Shown: one piece after another, positions 7,519-14,737 of the stretch
Numbering within the stretch: position 1 is the stretch's first letter
Layout: every line of letters begins with the position of its first letter
DNA from: CAYGXH01 sp964354485
GTDB taxonomy: Bacteria; Bacteroidota; Ignavibacteria; UBA10030; SZUA-254
DNA length: 16,179 nucleotides
Direction of reading: 5' to 3'
NCBI GenBank assembly: GCA_964354485.1
Contig: CAYGZY010000024.1
Span: 1 to 16,179, forward strand
The notes under the pieces: model-generated
Told to the model about the DNA's origin: nothing
Database searches by the model: none
Seen by the model: the letters and a program-made list of their open reading frames with translations, nothing else
Made by a program: the position numbers and the translations under genes

Positions 7519-7552
7519 GTCAGCCGAACCCATAGTCGTGACTCTGGGTGAT

Positions 7553-7751
7553 AGTCAAACATATTAAAGAATCTGACAAGTAACTTTAATAGGGAACTCG
7601 GCTCGAGGACGTCTTATTACAGGCCTCATCCCGCTTAGGCAGGATTTGCATTGTCATTCCCGGAAGGGAACGGCAGGCAGACAGTGGAAGTAAGAAACGT
7701 TCCGGCGAGTACCCACTGTGTATGAATTGAGATTCTTCAATACATAAGACT
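7553..7751 (+). ncRNA. ssrS: Structured RNA, probable 6S RNA
   Basis: About 199 bases fold into one long rod. The closing stem pairs AGTC 7553-7556 with GACT 7748-7751, TATT 7562-7565 with AATA 7739-7742, and AAGAATCT 7567-7574 with AGATTCTT 7730-7737. An AT-rich bubble follows (7575-7591 opposite 7715-7729). The terminal arm has GGG 7592-7594 with CCC 7712-7714, ACTCG 7596-7600 with CGAGT 7706-7710, GGA and CGT 7607-7612 with ACG and TCC 7697-7703, and CTTATT 7613-7618 with AGTAAG 7689-7694. It carries a side hairpin (7623-7640) and a tip with a GGAA tetraloop at 7662-7665. Size, closing stem, central bubble and position after zapA fit 6S RNA, which binds the RNA polymerase holoenzyme. No sequence match could be tested, and the 5' end is uncertain because no clear promoter is visible. 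Confidence 0.55.
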
Positions 7752-7774
7752 AAAAGGCTGCGTGCGGTTTTTTT
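7752..7774 (+). terminator. Terminator-like stem and T-run before rny
   Basis: AAAAGGCTG at 7752-7760 can pair with CGGTTTTTT at 7765-7773 around CGTG, using three G-U pairs. Seven T residues end at 7774. The local stem is weak in G-C pairs; the long-range pairing of GGCTG and GTGCGGT with 7511-7525 would be stronger. It probably ends the upstream RNA 43 bases before rny. Confidence 0.5.
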
Positions 7775-7817
7775 ATTGTTTACCCGCACAATGCATGATA
7801 ACCTAATGGAGAAGACT

Positions 7818-9383
7818 ATGACAATCGATCTGTTAACGATTATTATAATTATTGCCTCTGCTGCTGTTTCATTCGGACTGGGATGGTTTATCAACAATCG
7901 TATCGCTAAAAATAACATCGCGAACGCCAAGGAACGAGTAAAGAAAATCATCGCTGATGCTGAAAAAGATTCCCTCGCCCTCAAAAAAGAGAAACTCAAC
8001 GAGGTGAAAGACGAATGGTACAAGAAGAAACAGGAATTCGATCAGGATGCCAACGCCAAACGGAACAAATTCCAGGCGTTCGAAAAACAACTTACAAACC
8101 GGGAAGACAATCTCGAACGTCGTGTGGAGTTGATCAACAAAAAAGAAAAGGAATTGCAGGTAACCAGGAAGAATATCGAAGACAAAAATAAGCAGATTGA
8201 AGAAAAACAATCCCACCTCCAGCGACTCATCCAGGAAGAAACACTGAAACTGGAAAAAGTGTCAAGCATGTCGAAGGAAGATGCGAAAAAACTCCTCATT
8301 GATAATCTGGTGAACGAAGCGAAATCTGATGCCGCTCAGATGGTTAAAGAAATACGCGACAACTCGAGGATGGAAGCTAAGAAAGAAGCCCAGAAAGTGA
8401 TCATTCAGGCAATTCAGCGCTCCGCAACCGACCACTGTGTCGAAACCACAGTCAGCGTTTTACAAATACAGAATGATGAGATGAAGGGCAGAATCATCGG
8501 TAAGGAGGGAAGGAACATCCGGGCGTTCGAAGCTGCAACCGGAGTCGATGTGATCGTTGATGATACCCCGGAAGCCGTCATCCTTTCTGCATTTGATCCT
8601 TTGCGTCGAGAAGTCGGCAGGTTAGCGCTAGAACGACTGATTGCCGACGGCAGAATTCATCCGGCGCGTATTGAAGAGATCGTGGAAAAAGTGAGGAAGG
8701 ACCTCGAAGAAGAACTCCTCCGAACCGGTGAAAATGCGTTTCTTGAAGTAGGGTTACACGGCGGAAATCCGGAACTCTTTCGCCATGTCGGGAGAATGAA
8801 ATACCGGTCAAGCTACGGCCAAAACCTCATGGCGCATAGCCTGGAAGTATCATACCTGACCGGCCTGATGGCTGCAGAATTGGGTCTCGACAGCGCGATG
8901 GCGAAGAGAGCAGGTCTGCTGCATGACATCGGAAAGACTGTCGACCGGAACATGGAAGGACCGCACGCTCTCATCGGCTACGATCTCGCAAAGAAACTGG
9001 GCGAACATCCAATTATCGTAAATGCCATCGGATCTCACCACGACGATCTTCCGCCTGAAAATCCTATCGCAGTCCTAGTACAGGCTGCCGACTCAATAAG
9101 CGGATCGCGGCCCGGCGCGAGGAGAGAATCGGTGGAAGCATATGCGAAGCGGCTCGAGCGGCTGGAAGAACTGGCAAAATCATTTGACGGTGTCGCACAA
9201 ACCTACGCGATCCAGGCGGGCCGGGAAATCCGTGTCATTGTCGAGCACGACAAAGTCGACGATGCCAATGCAGAAATGCTGGCAAACGACATAGCCCGGA
9301 AAATTCAGTCGGAAATGGGATACCCTGGACAAATTAAGGTTGTCGTTATCCGTGAAAAACGCGCAATAGCGTACGCGAAGTAA
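7818..9383 (+). CDS. rny: Ribonuclease Y
   Basis: RNase Y is a membrane-anchored endoribonuclease that begins mRNA decay. The 521 residues match the family. A single hydrophobic N-terminal helix spans about residues 3-24, from LLTIIIIIASAAV onward. A long charged coiled coil runs to about residue 190. The KH RNA-binding domain includes IIGKEGRNIRAFEAATGVDV near residue 226 onward. The HD hydrolase domain holds H340 in AHSLEVSYLTGL and the metal-binding pair H369-D370 in LLHDIGK. The ATG at 7818 has GGAG six bases upstream and gives the standard N-terminus. The frame is open to TTG 7776, but that start lies just after the T-run and adds nothing family-like. Confidence 0.97.
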   Translation: MTIDLLTIIIIIASAAVSFGLGWFINNRIAKNNIANAKERVKKIIADAEKDSLALKKEKLNEVKDEWYKKKQEFDQDANAKRNKFQAFEKQLTNREDNLERRVELINKKEKELQVTRKNIEDKNKQIEEKQSHLQRLIQEETLKLEKVSSMSKEDAKKLLIDNLVNEAKSDAAQMVKEIRDNSRMEAKKEAQKVIIQAIQRSATDHCVETTVSVLQIQNDEMKGRIIGKEGRNIRAFEAATGVDVIVDDTPEAVILSAFDPLRREVGRLALERLIADGRIHPARIEEIVEKVRKDLEEELLRTGENAFLEVGLHGGNPELFRHVGRMKYRSSYGQNLMAHSLEVSYLTGLMAAELGLDSAMAKRAGLLHDIGKTVDRNMEGPHALIGYDLAKKLGEHPIIVNAIGSHHDDLPPENPIAVLVQAADSISGSRPGARRESVEAYAKRLERLEELAKSFDGVAQTYAIQAGREIRVIVEHDKVDDANAEMLANDIARKIQSEMGYPGQIKVVVIREKRAIAYAK

Positions 9384-9417
9384 CGAAGCCGCAGGAACTA
9401 TTTACGGGCAGGATTGA

Positions 9418-10032
9418 ATGAACCGCAGTATCATCACCGTTGGCCTTACTGGCGGTATCGGCAGTGGAAAAACGACAGTAGCAGCGATCTTCGAGCGATG
9501 CGGCACTGCAATCATATATGCCGATCGCGTTGCCCGAAATCTAATAGACAGCAACAAGGCCATCCGGAAGAAAATCATTCAGACGTTCGGAAAAGAAAGT
9601 TATTTTCCGGACGGCAGTCTTGATCGTGTACGGATGGCAGGACGAGTGTTCAAAAATCGGAAGATGCAGGAAATCCTCAATGCCATCGTCCATCCTGTGG
9701 TTATTCGTGAGATAAATCTGACTATCGAAAATATCCGTCGCTCCGGACTTTATAAAATCGTTATTATCGAAGCTGCCCTGATTTTTGAAGCGGGTATCCA
9801 GAATAAATTCGACTACATCGTTGTCGTGGATGCCGACAGGGATGTCCGGATCCGTCGCATGATGCTCAGAGATGGCGAGTCGGAGACCAACATCAACGCA
9901 CGGATAAAGTCCCAGCTCTCAAATCGTACAAAAGCAACCATGGCAGATTTTGTTATCCAAAACAACGGCACGATCCCGGATCTTGAGACGTCAACGCGCT
10001 TTGTTTACAGATTACTGATGCAAAGTTTATGA
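9418..10032 (+). CDS. coaE: Dephospho-CoA kinase
   Basis: This enzyme phosphorylates the 3' hydroxyl of dephospho-CoA, the last step of coenzyme A synthesis. The 204 residues match the family. The N-terminus has a Walker A P-loop, GGIGSGKT at residues 12-19, followed by IYADRVARNLID, the conserved substrate-binding region with aspartate and arginine. VHPVVIREI and IIEAALIFEAG correspond to the conserved HP and LLxE regions. AGGA at 9410-9413 lies 4 bases before the ATG. Its stop codon overlaps the nadB start as ATGA, so the two are probably coupled in translation. Confidence 0.96.
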   Translation: MNRSIITVGLTGGIGSGKTTVAAIFERCGTAIIYADRVARNLIDSNKAIRKKIIQTFGKESYFPDGSLDRVRMAGRVFKNRKMQEILNAIVHPVVIREINLTIENIRRSGLYKIVIIEAALIFEAGIQNKFDYIVVVDADRDVRIRRMMLRDGESETNINARIKSQLSNRTKATMADFVIQNNGTIPDLETSTRFVYRLLMQSL

Positions 10033-11666
10033 AACCGGATACACAGAAATCGTCCGCCGGGAATGTAAGGACCGATTTTCTAGTTATCGGCAGCGGTATC
10101 GCTGGTCTGTCATTTGCTTTAAAGGCAGCACGTCATGGTACGGTCGCTATCATCACAAAGAAGGAAAAGGCCGAATCGAATACTAACTATGCGCAGGGTG
10201 GAATCGCCGCGGTTGTATCGTCGGATGATTCCCACGAACTCCACATAGAAGACACGCTGAATACCGGTGTCGGACTCTGCCATCCCGATGCGGTTGATGT
10301 TCTCGTTCGGGAAGGGCCGATACTGCTCAGAGAGTTGATGTCAATCGGAGTAGAATTTACCAGAAAGGGTGAATTACTCGATCTGGGAAGGGAAGGAGGA
10401 CATTCCCGAAATCGCATCGTTCATGCATCTGATCGAAGCGGAGCGGAAATCGAACGTGCACTGCTCCATGCGGCGGCGAGTAATCCGAATATTCACATAT
10501 TCGAAAATCACCTTGCCATCGACATCATTACAGAACATCATCTCGGATACCTTCAGAATCAAGAAGTTCCCATCCATTGCTGGGGTGTCTATGCACTCGA
10601 CAGGACTGCAACAAAAATAAAAACATTCCTCGCATCATACTCTATTCTCTGCTCAGGCGGGTTAGGTCAGGTCTACCTGCATACCACAAATCCCCCGATC
10701 GCGACAGGTGACGGTGTGGCAATGGCATACCGCGCAGGCGCTCTCATTGGAAACATGGAATTTATTCAATTCCATCCTACGTCACTGTATAATTCCGGCT
10801 CGCCGGCTTTTCTTATCTCGGAAGCTGTCCGCGGTGCGGGTGGAATTTTGCAGACTATGAATGGGCTGGAGTTCATGAAGCAGTATGATCCGAGAGGTGA
10901 ACTCGCCCCGCGCGATATTGTAGCGCGGGCGATCGATACGGAATTAAAGAAATACGGCGATCCGCACGTATACCTCGATCTTCGTCATCTCGGCGGCGAA
11001 GCGTTACGGCAAAAATTCCCGCACATCTACGAAACATGTCTCCTGAAATATAAAATTGATATCACCAATGAGCGGATTCCGGTCGTGCCTGCGGCACATT
11101 ATTCCTGCGGAGGAGTTGTAACAGACCTGAACGGTCGTTCCACAATCCGTAATCTCTACGCGTGCGGCGAAGTTGCTATGACCGGCGTCCATGGCGCTAA
11201 CAGACTTGCGAGTAATTCACTGCTTGAGGCGCTGGTATTTTCCCATAGAGCGTGGAATGATATTTCTGATAGACCCCGAAGCCATCAGTCTGAAATTCCA
11301 ACTATACCTCAGTGGGACGAGAGCGGAACCTTCGATGCGGAAGAATGGGTGCTCATCGAACACGATAAGCGCGAGATTCAGGAGCTGATGTGGGATTATG
11401 TCGGAATCATGAGATCAGACTTACGACTCGACCGTGCGCGTAGGCGGTTACAGCTGATAAGAGATGAGATTGAAAATTTTTATAAAAAAACAAAAATTAC
11501 CGAAGGTCTCATCGAACTCAGGAATCTGGCAACGGTTGCAGACTTAATCGTTCGGTCTGCGATCCGCAGAAAAGAGAGCAGGGGACTACATTTCACAACA
11601 GATTACCCTCTCAGGAATGATGAAAAGTACAAATGCGACACGATTCTCTCATGGCGGGAGAGTTGA
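10029..11666 (+). CDS. nadB: L-aspartate oxidase
   Basis: NadB oxidises L-aspartate to iminoaspartate with FAD, the first step of de novo NAD synthesis; NadA would then make quinolinate, but nadA and nadC are not in this window. The 545 residues match the family. The FAD-binding motif GSGIAG lies at residues 21-26. Further family motifs are NTNYAQGGIAAV, GREGGHSRNRIVHA, FIQFHPTSLY, PRGELAPRDIVARA with the catalytic arginine, and HYSCGGVVTDLNGR followed by GVHGANRLASNSLLEALVF. The C-terminal helical domain is complete. These motifs, in particular GVHGANRLASNS with no succinate dehydrogenase partner genes, favour NadB over SdhA or FrdA. Confidence 0.95.
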   Translation: MKPDTQKSSAGNVRTDFLVIGSGIAGLSFALKAARHGTVAIITKKEKAESNTNYAQGGIAAVVSSDDSHELHIEDTLNTGVGLCHPDAVDVLVREGPILLRELMSIGVEFTRKGELLDLGREGGHSRNRIVHASDRSGAEIERALLHAAASNPNIHIFENHLAIDIITEHHLGYLQNQEVPIHCWGVYALDRTATKIKTFLASYSILCSGGLGQVYLHTTNPPIATGDGVAMAYRAGALIGNMEFIQFHPTSLYNSGSPAFLISEAVRGAGGILQTMNGLEFMKQYDPRGELAPRDIVARAIDTELKKYGDPHVYLDLRHLGGEALRQKFPHIYETCLLKYKIDITNERIPVVPAAHYSCGGVVTDLNGRSTIRNLYACGEVAMTGVHGANRLASNSLLEALVFSHRAWNDISDRPRSHQSEIPTIPQWDESGTFDAEEWVLIEHDKREIQELMWDYVGIMRSDLRLDRARRRLQLIRDEIENFYKKTKITEGLIELRNLATVADLIVRSAIRRKESRGLHFTTDYPLRNDEKYKCDTILSWRES

Positions 11667-11691
11667 GTTCAAACGATATTTTCCGTAATAT
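11663..11691 (+). promoter_or_regulatory. Sigma-70-like promoter placing transcription start at the purF ATG
   Basis: TTGAGT at 11663-11668 and TAATAT at 11686-11691 are separated by exactly 17 bases, a good match to the primary sigma consensus. The predicted transcription start is about 11698, at the purF ATG (11697). No Shine-Dalgarno lies before that ATG, so a leaderless purF mRNA is possible. The -35 box overlaps the nadB stop codon. Confidence 0.4.
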
Positions 11692-11696
11692 ACTCT

Positions 11697-13211
11697 ATGC
11701 GATCATTTGAAATTGAAACCGAAATACGGTTTTCCGACGACAAACCCCATGATCATTGTGCTGTTTTCGGTATTTATGGACACCCCCAGGCCGCACAGAT
11801 GAGCTACTACGGGCTTTATGCCCAGCAACATCGCGGGCAGGAAGCTTCCGGTATAGTTACGTCATACTACGATGCCGCCGATTCGAAATTCCACTTCCGC
11901 GTTCATAAAGATTTTGGTCTGGTGAACGACGTATTCAAAGGTGATACACTTCTTACAGAATACCTCATCGGCTGCGCGGCGATCGGACACAATCGCTACT
12001 CCACGGCAGGCGCGTCCGATAACCGGCTGAATATCCAACCTCTCACAGTGAACTACAGGGATGGCAACATCGCCATCGCTCATAACGGGAACCTTACAAA
12101 TTTTCGTGTTCTCCGAAAAAAGCTTCAGGACAAAGGCACAATCTTCCAGACGACCTCAGATACCGAAATCATCCTACATCTGATGGCTAAGAGCGCGGAA
12201 AAAGATCCCATCAGGCAGATTATCGATGCGCTGCAACAGGTGGAGGGGGCCTATTCACTGACGGTTTTAATCAACGATAAACTTGTAGCCGCACGCGATC
12301 CTCACGGTTGGAGGCCTCTTGCCGTCGGTAAACTCGGGGATGGGTTTGTCGTCTCCTCCGAAACATGCGCCTTCGATATCATTAATGCGGAATATATCAG
12401 CGACGTTGCACCGGGGGAATTACTCGTATTTGATCAGGAAACTCTGAAGACGGGTGAGGTTAAATCGTTCCGTATCAAATCCGAAAAGACTCAGCCCCAT
12501 CACTGTATTTTTGAATACATATATTTTTCAAGACCCGATAGCAAAATATTCGGTGAGAATGTCGACAAAGTCAGACGTAAATTGGGTAAATCCCTCGCCC
12601 GGGAACACCCGGTCCGCGAGGACGATGAAACGGAATCGGTCGTCGTTATAAATGTACCCGATTCAAGTAATACTGCAACTCTTGGTTTTGTAACACAAAG
12701 CAATAAACTAGGCAACAAAGCCAAGTACGAGATCGGCTTGATACGCAGTCACTACGTCGGGAGGACATTCATACAGCCGATGCAGGATGTCCGGGAAATG
12801 AAAGTCAGAACGAAATTCAATACGGTAAAAGGCGTTCTCAACGGAAAGAAAGTGGTCATCATCGACGATTCCATCGTTCGCGGTACGACATCCAGGCAGT
12901 TAGTAAAGCTAATCCGCAACGCAGGAGCAAGAGAGATTCATTTTCGTGTCACCTCACCGCCAATTCGATATCCCTGTCATTATGGTATGGATTTCCCGAC
13001 AGAGAACGAATTGATCGCGAATCGGTCCGGCGGGGAAGTGGAAAAGATCCGTCAGGAACTCCAGGTCGACAGCCTGGGATACTTATCACTTGATAACCTC
13101 CTCGAATCGGTGCCGCATGAGCATGGCGAATCCTATTGTACGGCATGCTTCAGTGGAATATTCCCCACACCGGTTGAAAACGGAAAATCCAAGGTTGAGA
13201 ACGAAATGTAG
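11697..13211 (+). CDS. purF: Amidophosphoribosyltransferase
   Basis: PurF transfers the glutamine amide nitrogen to PRPP, making phosphoribosylamine, the first committed step of purine synthesis. The 504 residues contain an N-terminal glutaminase domain whose nucleophile would be C21 (HDHCAVFGIYGH), exposed after removal of a 20-residue propeptide. GHNRYSTAG and AHNGNLTN follow. The PRPP site is VVIIDDSIVRGTT at about residues 386-398. C270, C427, C481 and C484 (CTACFSG) match the four ligands of the [4Fe-4S] cluster in the Bacillus-type enzyme, so this is the propeptide and iron-sulfur form rather than the cluster-free E. coli form. It lies 30 bases after nadB. Confidence 0.97.
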   Translation: MRSFEIETEIRFSDDKPHDHCAVFGIYGHPQAAQMSYYGLYAQQHRGQEASGIVTSYYDAADSKFHFRVHKDFGLVNDVFKGDTLLTEYLIGCAAIGHNRYSTAGASDNRLNIQPLTVNYRDGNIAIAHNGNLTNFRVLRKKLQDKGTIFQTTSDTEIILHLMAKSAEKDPIRQIIDALQQVEGAYSLTVLINDKLVAARDPHGWRPLAVGKLGDGFVVSSETCAFDIINAEYISDVAPGELLVFDQETLKTGEVKSFRIKSEKTQPHHCIFEYIYFSRPDSKIFGENVDKVRRKLGKSLAREHPVREDDETESVVVINVPDSSNTATLGFVTQSNKLGNKAKYEIGLIRSHYVGRTFIQPMQDVREMKVRTKFNTVKGVLNGKKVVIIDDSIVRGTTSRQLVKLIRNAGAREIHFRVTSPPIRYPCHYGMDFPTENELIANRSGGEVEKIRQELQVDSLGYLSLDNLLESVPHEHGESYCTACFSGIFPTPVENGKSKVENEM

Positions 13212-13212
13212 T

Positions 13213-13764
13213 ATGATCAGGGGACAGTGGACAATCTCAAATGCATTAAGTCTCTCGCGTATCCTCCTTCTAGTCCCGATTTCCCTGCTCCTCCTCCAGG
13301 ATGACCCATCAAAACGCTGGTTCGTTCTCGCCCTGATAATCGTAACGGCTATTACCGATATGTTCGATGGTATCCTCGCGCGGCGATTTAACCAGGTTAC
13401 CGAGTTCGGCAAGGTTATAGATCCGCTGGCGGATAAAACCGGTATTGTAGTAATCGGCTTCATCCTTCTGCTTCAACATAAAATACCGCTCTGGTTCTTC
13501 ACCGCTGTTTTCTTGCGCGATGCGCTGATTCTGCTGGGCGGTCTCTATCTGCAGAGGAAAAAAGGCATAACACTTCCTTCGAATACAACGGGTAAATGGG
13601 CAGCCGCTGTCATGACCGTCTACCTTATTTTATCCTTCCTCAATCTTGAAAGTCTTAATGAGATCGCAACAATACTTCTCGCATTGAGTACGCTCTTACT
13701 CGTCTTATCGTTCGCACTCTACCTCCGGCGCTTTTTTACAGTAATGGAAGTTAATAAGTTATAA
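13213..13764 (+). CDS. pgsA: CDP-alcohol phosphatidyltransferase, probable phosphatidylglycerophosphate synthase
   Basis: This integral membrane enzyme transfers a phosphatidyl group from CDP-diacylglycerol to an alcohol; in PgsA the acceptor is glycerol 3-phosphate, leading to phosphatidylglycerol. From ATG 13213 it has 183 residues, the usual PgsA length. The full family signature D-x2-DG-x2-AR-x8-G-x3-D-x3-D spans D49, D52, G53, A56, R57, G66, D70 and D74. It begins WTISNALSLSRILLLVPI and has several hydrophobic helices. The frame is open to 13090 inside purF, but that extension is not family-like. Distinction from phosphatidylserine or cardiolipin synthases rests on length and N-terminal similarity. 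Confidence 0.88.
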   Translation: MIRGQWTISNALSLSRILLLVPISLLLLQDDPSKRWFVLALIIVTAITDMFDGILARRFNQVTEFGKVIDPLADKTGIVVIGFILLLQHKIPLWFFTAVFLRDALILLGGLYLQRKKGITLPSNTTGKWAAAVMTVYLILSFLNLESLNEIATILLALSTLLLVLSFALYLRRFFTVMEVNKL

Positions 13765-13777
13765 TGAATAATTCATT
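13763..13777 (+). repeat. 15-base palindrome between pgsA and ftsY
   Basis: AATGAAT at 13763-13769 and ATTCATT at 13771-13777 are perfect inverted copies around one A. The palindrome begins in the pgsA stop codon and ends 9 bases before the ftsY start. It could be an operator, but in AT-rich sequence it may be chance. Confidence 0.35.
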
Positions 13778-13786
13778 GGCGCACTT

Positions 13787-14737
13787 ATGGGATTTTTTGA
13801 TTCGATAACGTTCGGAAGGTTAAAGGAGGGATTATCCAAAACTAGAGATAATCTCTTCGGCAAAATTCAGCGAATCATTGCGGGGAAATCGAAGATTGAC
13901 GATGCTGTTATCGAGGGTATTGAAGAAATATTAATCGGAGGTGATGTAGGAGTAGCAGCGACGGCGACAATTATCGACAATCTCCGGAAACGCGTGAAGG
14001 AAGAAGGGTACGAAGATCCTTCCGCGCTCGAAAGTCTCCTGAAGGATGAAATAGAAAAAATGCTGGCGGGAGGTGATGAGAATGCTGAGAAATTATTCAC
14101 ACCCGTCACAGACGGCAAACCTCATACGATTCTGATTGTCGGCGTAAACGGTGTCGGAAAGACGACAACCATAGGTAAACTCGCACACAACTATCGGCAT
14201 GCAGGGAAACGGGTGATCATAGCAGCTGCTGACACTTTCCGCGCTGCCGCGAATGAACAGCTCGAGATATGGGCGCAACGCGCAGGTGTGGATGTCATCC
14301 GCCAGGCACACGGAGCCGATCCGGCGGCTGTTGCATTCGATGCTCTCAACTCGGCGATAGCACGAAACATTGATGTCCTTATCATCGACACGGCGGGCAG
14401 ACTCCATACAAAAGTGAACCTGATGGAGGAATTAAAAAAAATTAAACGGGTTCTGCAGAAAATAGATCCAAAAATCCCGCAGGAAATTCTCCTTGTCCTC
14501 GATGCCTCAACTGGTCAGAATGCATTTCAGCAGCTGCGTCAGTTTAATGCGGCTGTCGGCGTTACCGGACTTATTCTAACAAAACTGGACGGGACCGCCA
14601 AAGGCGGTGTAATTCTCGGATTAACACAGGAAATTCAGATTCCGGTAAGATATATAGGTGTCGGAGAAAAGATTACCGATCTGCAGCCGTTCAATAAACA
14701 GGCGTTTGTCACCGCACTCTGCGAGCATACACAGTGA
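13787..14737 (+). CDS. ftsY: Signal recognition particle receptor FtsY
   Basis: FtsY is the membrane-associated SRP receptor; with Ffh it uses GTP to hand ribosomes making membrane proteins to the translocon. The 316 residues form almost only the NG core, without the long acidic A domain of E. coli FtsY. The N domain fills about residues 1-95. G1 is GVNGVGKTTT with K125, followed by DTFRAAANEQL, DTAGR beginning at D201, TKLDGTAKGG at 265-274 and GVGEKITDLQPF near the end. The DTFRAAA and short N-terminus favour FtsY over Ffh, as no M domain follows. No Shine-Dalgarno is visible before the ATG. Its stop overlaps the next start as GTGA. Confidence 0.96.
   Translation: MGFFDSITFGRLKEGLSKTRDNLFGKIQRIIAGKSKIDDAVIEGIEEILIGGDVGVAATATIIDNLRKRVKEEGYEDPSALESLLKDEIEKMLAGGDENAEKLFTPVTDGKPHTILIVGVNGVGKTTTIGKLAHNYRHAGKRVIIAAADTFRAAANEQLEIWAQRAGVDVIRQAHGADPAAVAFDALNSAIARNIDVLIIDTAGRLHTKVNLMEELKKIKRVLQKIDPKIPQEILLVLDASTGQNAFQQLRQFNAAVGVTGLILTKLDGTAKGGVILGLTQEIQIPVRYIGVGEKITDLQPFNKQAFVTALCEHTQ

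Larger units (their letters stand above)
7511..7774 (+). other. Outer long-range helix and T-run enclosing the ncRNA
   Basis: ACCGCAC at 7511-7517 pairs with GTGCGGT at 7762-7768. CAGCC at 7521-7525 pairs with GGCTG at 7756-7760. G7519 can pair with C7761, giving about 13 pairs with two single-base bulges. A run of seven T residues (7768-7774) follows directly. Inside lies a hairpin at 7528-7549 (ACCCA and AGTC pairing with GACT and TGGGT, one mismatch). The 3' end alone can form a weaker local stem, AAAAGGCTG with CGGTTTTTT at 7752-7773, so termination near 7774 is likely with either fold. Confidence 0.45.

Noticed and set aside
7465..7551. A 28-codon open frame starting ATG in the zapA-rny gap
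   Set aside because: It has no ribosome binding site, its product resembles nothing known to me, and it lies over RNA hairpins that explain the sequence better.
7553..7751. tmRNA, SRP RNA or RNase P RNA as alternatives for the structured RNA
   Set aside because: There is no tRNA-like 3' end or tag frame for tmRNA. The GGAA loop lacks the SRP flanks (CAGG and AGCAG). The RNase P core GAGGAAAGUC is absent.
7586..8023. A 145-residue open frame on the minus strand across the ncRNA and the start of rny
   Set aside because: It is antisense to the well-supported rny coiled-coil region, and its composition (Ser, Phe, Leu rich) is typical of the reverse of Lys/Glu-rich coding sequence.
13090..13212. 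A longer pgsA starting inside purF
   Set aside because: These 41 codons overlap the conserved C-terminal iron-sulfur region of PurF in another frame and lack similarity to PgsA.
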